Shown piece by piece: positions 6,832 through 9,443 of a DNA stretch of 9,443 nt. Positions within the stretch are counted from its first letter, which is position 1, and every line of letters begins with the position of its first letter. Below the pieces are notes generated by a model. That model was not told the DNA's origin, searched no databases, and saw only the letters and a list, made by a program, of their open reading frames with translations. Origin of the DNA: an uncultured Thermomicrobiales bacterium (lineage in GTDB: Bacteria > Chloroflexota > Chloroflexia > Thermomicrobiales > Thermomicrobiaceae); the NCBI GenBank assembly GCA_937891245.1, contig CALAGB010000292.1, forward strand, positions 1-9,443, given 5' to 3'. Both the position numbers and the translations under genes were made by a program.

Positions 6832-7437
6832 TTAGATGCGTTCAGGGCAATCGACGGCGGCGATACTGCAGAATTCGCACTCCGGGCCGGGCTGTCGTGG
6901 CGGCGCCGCAGCGGCGCTCAGGAGATTCGCGAAATAGGTGAGATCGCCGGCAAAATGCGCGGGCACGTACGGAATCTCAATTCGCTCGTCCCGATAGACG
7001 ACGTTACCGCGAATGCGCGAGGTGGCGAACTGGGGATATGTCGCGAGGCCGCACATGTAGATCATCACCTGCACGCGATCGCTCAGGTGCGGGGTGCCGG
7101 TCTTGCAGTCGAGCACCAGCACGTCCATACCATCGACGACCAGACAGTCCGCCTTGCCGGAAACTTTTGCCGCCACGCCGGGTAACGCGAAATCCAGGTT
7201 GAATTCGATATGCGGACGCAGGCCGGCGGAGAGGAACTCGTGCTTTACCTCGCTCAGCAGCCGCGTATGGCTGATCTGCCAGCTAACCGCATCGAAGCTC
7301 GAAGGGTGCTTTGAGAGAAGCCGGTGGTGCGTCTGAAACCAGTACTGCCAGTCACAGCTCACGCGCCCCGACATCACCTTGGCCAGCCAGCTGACCCAAA
7401 TGAACGGTGCCGGTCGCTGCACCGCCTCAATCCCCAT
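6832..7437 (-). CDS. Cas4/RecB-like PD-(D/E)XK nuclease with putative Fe-S cysteines
   Basis: A 201-residue stand-alone nuclease. The core is KVSGKADCLVVDG (91-103, motif D97) followed by VLVLDCKTG (106-114, D110-x-K112) and a Q123 in the next helix (DRVQVMIYMCG). This is the PDDEXK_1 (RecB C-terminal/Cas4) arrangement, which binds Mg2+ or Mn2+ and cuts DNA. C28 in VSCDWQYWF, just before an aromatic helix, together with C187, C190 and C197 near the C-terminus (CEFCSIAAVDC), matches the one-plus-three cysteine pattern that binds a 4Fe-4S cluster in Cas4 and AddB-type nucleases. GGAG lies 7 nt upstream of ATG 7437, which favours this start over the in-frame GTG at 7476. No helicase, CRISPR or cas1 gene lies nearby, so a general DNA-repair or processing role is more likely than CRISPR adaptation. 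It overlaps a small upstream frame by 11 nt. Confidence 0.83.
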   Translation of the reverse strand: MGIEAVQRPAPFIWVSWLAKVMSGRVSCDWQYWFQTHHRLLSKHPSSFDAVSWQISHTRLLSEVKHEFLSAGLRPHIEFNLDFALPGVAAKVSGKADCLVVDGMDVLVLDCKTGTPHLSDRVQVMIYMCGLATYPQFATSRIRGNVVYRDERIEIPYVPAHFAGDLTYFANLLSAAAAPPRQPGPECEFCSIAAVDCPERI

Positions 7438-7567
7438 CCATGCTCTCCAACACCGCAGCGGCGATGACCGCGGCACAATAGATCGGCGCGATTACGAGCA
7501 CACTGCCAAGATTCGTCTCGGCTACCACTCTGTACGAATAGTCGCGATCATCGCACAGGCGATTCAA
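7427..7567 (-). CDS. Possible small membrane peptide overlapping the nuclease start
   Basis: A short open frame on the minus strand ends at the TGA 7429..7427, 11 nt inside the nuclease gene, the geometry expected for translational coupling. Taken from TTG 7567 it is 46 residues: a polar, charged start (NRLCDDRDYSYRVVAETN), then one plausible TM helix (GSVLVIAPIYCAAVIAAAVL), then the short acidic tail ESMDGD. The frame is open further upstream to a stop inside the intergenic repeat, with no ATG. The start could be TTG 7567, GTG 7528, or lost; no Shine-Dalgarno supports any of them. It could also be the C-terminal remnant of a gene cut by the repeat, or a chance Ala/Val-rich frame. No family is recognised. 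Confidence 0.3.
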   Translation of the reverse strand: MNRLCDDRDYSYRVVAETNLGSVLVIAPIYCAAVIAAAVLESMDGD

Positions 7568-7602
7568 ATTGTGTAGAGGATTGAGGAACGTAAACGCATT
7601 GG

Positions 7603-7768
7603 CGAACCCTCACCCGCCGGCTTCAATCTGGGGCGAAGGCCGAGAAGCACAACCGCGCAGGATCGTCGGCACATTCTCCCAAACAGATCCCCACTCCTCG
7701 AATTGGGAGATGGTTCTCCCGCCGTGGAGTGGGAGTCCGTGGGAGGGACACGCCGGGTGTGAGGGTCG
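7603..7768. repeat. Palindromic intergenic repeat of the CCCTCACCC type
   Basis: The left end, CGAACCCTCACCCGCCGG (7603-7620), is an imperfect inverted match to the right end, CGCCGGGTGTGAGGGTCG (7751-7768). Between the ends lie several TCTCCCA/TGGGAGA words and a nested hairpin. Such elements, with CCCTCACCC ends and CTCTCCCA/TGGGAGAG cores, are common as dispersed intergenic repeats in GC-rich bacterial genomes. The right end stops one base before the ctaA stop codon, so the element may shape the 3' end of that transcript. It encodes nothing. Confidence 0.6.
7690..7733. repeat. Nested inverted repeats inside the intergenic repeat
   Basis: CCCACTCC (7690-7697) pairs perfectly with GGAGTGGG (7726-7733). 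Inside it GGGAGA (7705-7710) pairs perfectly with TCTCCC (7715-7720) around a TGGT loop. Together they make a two-tier stem-loop on either strand. No T-tract follows, so it does not look like a standard intrinsic terminator. Confidence 0.65.
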
Positions 7769-7769
7769 C

Positions 7770-8753
7770 TTACTGCTCGGACGTCGAGCCGAGCGGGACG
7801 GCACCGGCCGGCGCCTGGCGTGCTTGGTCAGCCGTTCGCGGCTTCGGCAGCGGCAACGCGTGGTAGCAGGTGTAGCTCAACGCGCCGAAGAGGAGCGTCA
7901 CGATGCCAGCGTGTGACAGCGTCGAGAAGATGTCGAGCCGCGTCCAGACGACGATGGCGCCGCTGAACGCTTGCAAGAGCACGAGCGCCAGCGCCAGGCC
8001 GCTCGCCCGAAAGAGGTCGGGGCGGGACGCGCGCAGCCGGATCGTCCAGGCAAACAGTCCCGCGATCAAAAGCATGCCGGCCAGCGCCGCCAGGCGGTGC
8101 GCAAAGGCGATGCCGACCGGTCCGCTGAAGCCGGGGAAGATCTGGCCGTTGCAGAGCGGCCAATCGACGCAGGCCATGCTCGCGTTGCTGTGTCGCACGT
8201 AGGCGCCGAGATAGACGAGCGCGTAGATATAGGCGAGCAATCCGAAGGCGTAATAACGGAAGCCGGGCGGCAGTGCGCGATTTCGTAGACGTTCGGCGCC
8301 GCCATGTTCATAGAGAAAGGCCGCCGTCAGGAAAACGCTGGCGAACGCCGTGAGCGACACACCGAAGTGTGAGGCGAGCGCCGCCGCATTTTGCGGCCGC
8401 ATCACGGCCCAGGCGCCGAGCCCCGCTTGTAGGAAGAGCGTGAAGACCATGAGCGGCACGAAGATCTTCACCTCGACGCGGTGCCGCCAACCGGCGAGCG
8501 CGACCACCGCCAGGGCGATGATCAGGACCGATTCGATGCTCGTCACGAAGCGGTGGCTGAATTCGATCATCGTCGAAACGGCGAAGCCTGGAATGAACTT
8601 ACCGTGACAGAGCGGCCACGACTTGCCGCAACCCGCCTGCGAGCCGGTGTTCGTCACCGTCGCGCCCATGATGAGCACAATAAACATGCCGATCGTCGCG
8701 GCGGCCGCCAGCCAGCGGGCAGCCTTTTTCAACCTCACGTCTGGAGTCGTCAT
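7770..8753 (-). CDS. ctaA: Heme A synthase (CtaA/COX15 family)
   Basis: A 327-residue, eight-TM enzyme that oxidises the C8 methyl group of heme O to give heme A for aa3-type cytochrome oxidase. It has the internal twofold repeat of the family. Half one carries GATVTNTGS (30-38), the cysteine pair C42/C49 in GCGKSWPLC, the E64-F-S-H67 pair and H129 in ASHFGVSL. Half two carries YVRHSNASMAC (C195), DWPLC (C201), H219 in AHRL and H281 in LSHAGIV. The four histidines are the expected heme ligands, and both outer-loop cysteine pairs are present as in the Bacillus-type enzyme. The length is normal. The start ATG 8753 gives a short basic N-terminus (RLKKAARW) before TM1; the Shine-Dalgarno is weak (ACGGGA). 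No ctaB or oxidase genes are in the window, so it appears as a single transcription unit. Confidence 0.95.
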   Translation of the reverse strand: MTTPDVRLKKAARWLAAAATIGMFIVLIMGATVTNTGSQAGCGKSWPLCHGKFIPGFAVSTMIEFSHRFVTSIESVLIIALAVVALAGWRHRVEVKIFVPLMVFTLFLQAGLGAWAVMRPQNAAALASHFGVSLTAFASVFLTAAFLYEHGGAERLRNRALPPGFRYYAFGLLAYIYALVYLGAYVRHSNASMACVDWPLCNGQIFPGFSGPVGIAFAHRLAALAGMLLIAGLFAWTIRLRASRPDLFRASGLALALVLLQAFSGAIVVWTRLDIFSTLSHAGIVTLLFGALSYTCYHALPLPKPRTADQARQAPAGAVPLGSTSEQ

Positions 8754-9036
8754 ACCGTCATTCCCGTTCGTCGCACGTCAGGCTGAAGGCGATCGAGCGC
8801 GGACGCAAGAAATCGCCCGCCCGAAGTGTACACGCTCTCTGATGTGTAGCCGCCGGCCCCGGAACGCATCAGAGCCGGCAGTGAACGGCCGAAAGCTTGC
8901 CGCTGTCGTGGCGCTCAGGCATCAGAGAACTCCCGCCAAAATGCCGCATCTACCCACGCCTCGCGGTATTCATGCGCTCGTAAGCCCGTCAGCGCCCGAC
9001 CGGCGCCCGAGGATAATGGCGTCTAAAGGAATGGGC

Positions 9037-9090
9037 GGCCATTGCCGGGGATCGTTCGTCACGATCGACCACGCACGGCAATCAATGGCC
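9037..9090. repeat. Long inverted repeat with an inner perfect hairpin
   Basis: The left arm GGCCATTGCCG (9037-9047) pairs with the right arm CGGCAATCAATGGCC (9076-9090), which matches fully apart from a four-base bulge that looks like a duplicated ATTG. Inside, GATCGT (9050-9055) pairs perfectly with ACGATC (9061-9066) around TCGTC. The result is a 54 nt two-tier stem-loop. Confidence 0.6.
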
Positions 9091-9106
9091 GGGCTCGGAA
9101 GACGAA

Positions 9107-9130
9107 GCCCGCTAAAGGGATTGAGCGGGC
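9107..9130. repeat. Perfect 7 bp inverted repeat (stem-loop)
   Basis: GCCCGCT (9107-9113) pairs with AGCGGGC (9124-9130) around the ten-base loop AAAGGGATTG. A second CGCGGGC at 9138-9144 could compete as the 3' arm. On the minus strand the stem is followed by TTCGTCTTCC, which is only moderately T-rich, so a terminator for a leftward gene beyond the edge is possible but weak. Confidence 0.5.
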
Positions 9131-9168
9131 GTCCGTTCGCGGGCACAAGATCCAGATCCCGTACCTGC

Positions 9169-9184
9169 GCCCCGTTCACGGGGC
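9169..9184. repeat. Perfect 7 bp tight hairpin
   Basis: GCCCCGT (9169-9175) and ACGGGGC (9178-9184) are exact complements around TC. A two-base loop is sterically tight, so an RNA would open the last pair to give a four-base loop (TTCA). As DNA it is also a candidate dyad binding site. No T-tract follows on either strand. Confidence 0.5.
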
Positions 9185-9345
9185 AATCGGACTGAGCCCG
9201 ATCCATTCATGGTCAGGCGGACGACGAGCGCACACTGGCACATCGACGCACGGCACCGGTCGATCGTCACCCGCCGACGGAATGGCCAGTCAATCCTGCA
9301 ATATTCATCATTGCCGGGCGGAGGCGGGGCGCCGGAGCACTCACT

Positions 9346-9363
9346 CGACCGCGTCAACGGTCG
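9346..9363. repeat. 6 bp inverted repeat
   Basis: CGACCG (9346-9351) pairs with CGGTCG (9358-9363) around CGTCAA. It is short and may be chance in GC-rich DNA, but it adds to the cluster of dyads in this noncoding stretch. Confidence 0.35.
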
Positions 9364-9443
9364 GATACGGAGGCAAGCTCAGCACACGGCCGACCTGAGG
9401 CGGGAAACGCGCCAACCGAGCGACTCATCCGGTGACGCGAGAA

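Larger units (their letters stand above)
8754..9443. other. About 690 nt with no convincing gene; hairpin-rich
   Basis: This stretch lies upstream of ctaA and runs to the window edge. Open frames exist on both strands (up to 118 aa) but have Arg/Ser/Thr-rich or patternless translations, no ribosome binding sites and no recognisable domain. It must contain the ctaA promoter, though I cannot identify one with confidence (TACACT at 8830..8825 on the minus strand is a weak -10). The notable content is a set of inverted repeats between 9037 and 9363, listed separately. I find no tRNA, RNase P, tmRNA or T-box consensus. Confidence 0.55.

Noticed and set aside
6832..7769. CRISPR adaptation locus suggested by the Cas4-like nuclease
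   Set aside because: There are no regularly spaced direct repeats with unique spacers and no cas1 or cas2. The nearby repeat is a single palindromic element.
9107..9140. Intrinsic terminator on either strand
   Set aside because: The stem is good, but neither strand has a real T-tract after it, and no leftward gene is visible to its right, so it is listed only as a repeat.
8970..9206. A 78 aa minus-strand frame in the right-hand noncoding stretch
   Set aside because: It has a fairly protein-like composition, but no ribosome binding site, no recognisable motif and no third-position GC enrichment, and it crosses all three strong hairpins. It is too weak to annotate.
9042..9398. A 118 aa plus-strand frame near the window end
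   Set aside because: It is Ser/Thr/Arg/His-rich with no domain or initiation site, and overlaps the inverted repeats.

Overview
The window is GC-rich, bacterial, and densely coded. No single gene fixes the taxon, but the combination suggests a Chloroflexota-like (possibly Thermomicrobia-like) or otherwise high-GC Gram-positive-type aerobe. That combination is a many-TM NarL-type histidine kinase with the YRLWDID/NHTLVYG signature, a GT39-like membrane glycosyltransferase with a large soluble C-terminal domain, a heme A synthase, and a CCCTCACCC-type intergenic repeat. This assignment is an inference.

Layout. (1) Positions 1-2696, minus strand: an unrecognised four-TM protein of 138 aa, then a membrane histidine kinase (702 aa), then the first 14 codons of a response regulator. 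The regulator overlaps the kinase stop by one base, so the two form a classic two-component pair that runs off the left edge. (2) Positions 2697-3162: a gene-poor divergent region with a plausible sigma70-like promoter pointing right. (3) Positions 3163-4139, plus strand: a small, lower-GC cluster of two adjacent, clearly paralogous 129 and 131 aa membrane proteins. A third reading frame starts at an ATGA overlap and appears broken by a frameshift. I recognise no family for these; they are the most novel-looking part of the window. (4) Positions 4235-6826, plus strand: a GT39/ArnT-like glycosyltransferase, probably translated from a leaderless GTG start, followed after 30 nt by an isochorismatase-family cysteine hydrolase with a good Shine-Dalgarno sequence. 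(5) Positions 6832-7567, minus strand and convergent: a stand-alone Cas4/RecB-like PD-(D/E)XK nuclease with four cysteines placed as for an Fe-S cluster. A possible small membrane-peptide ORF overlaps its start. (6) Positions 7603-7768: a palindromic intergenic repeat ending against the stop codon of ctaA. (7) Positions 7770-8753, minus strand: heme A synthase, ctaA. (8) Positions 8754-9443: about 690 nt with no convincing gene but several perfect or near-perfect inverted repeats.

How the parts work together. The kinase and regulator form a signalling unit, and the 138 aa protein on the same strand may belong to its regulon or sense with it. ctaA supplies heme A for aa3-type cytochrome oxidase, implying aerobic respiration. 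The glycosyltransferase, hydrolase and nuclease share no visible pathway. I see no CRISPR array, rRNA, tRNA, transposase or convincing defence island. The best candidates for something undescribed are the tandem paralogue cluster with its broken third member, the nuclease with its coupled small ORF, and the hairpin-rich noncoding stretch at the right end.
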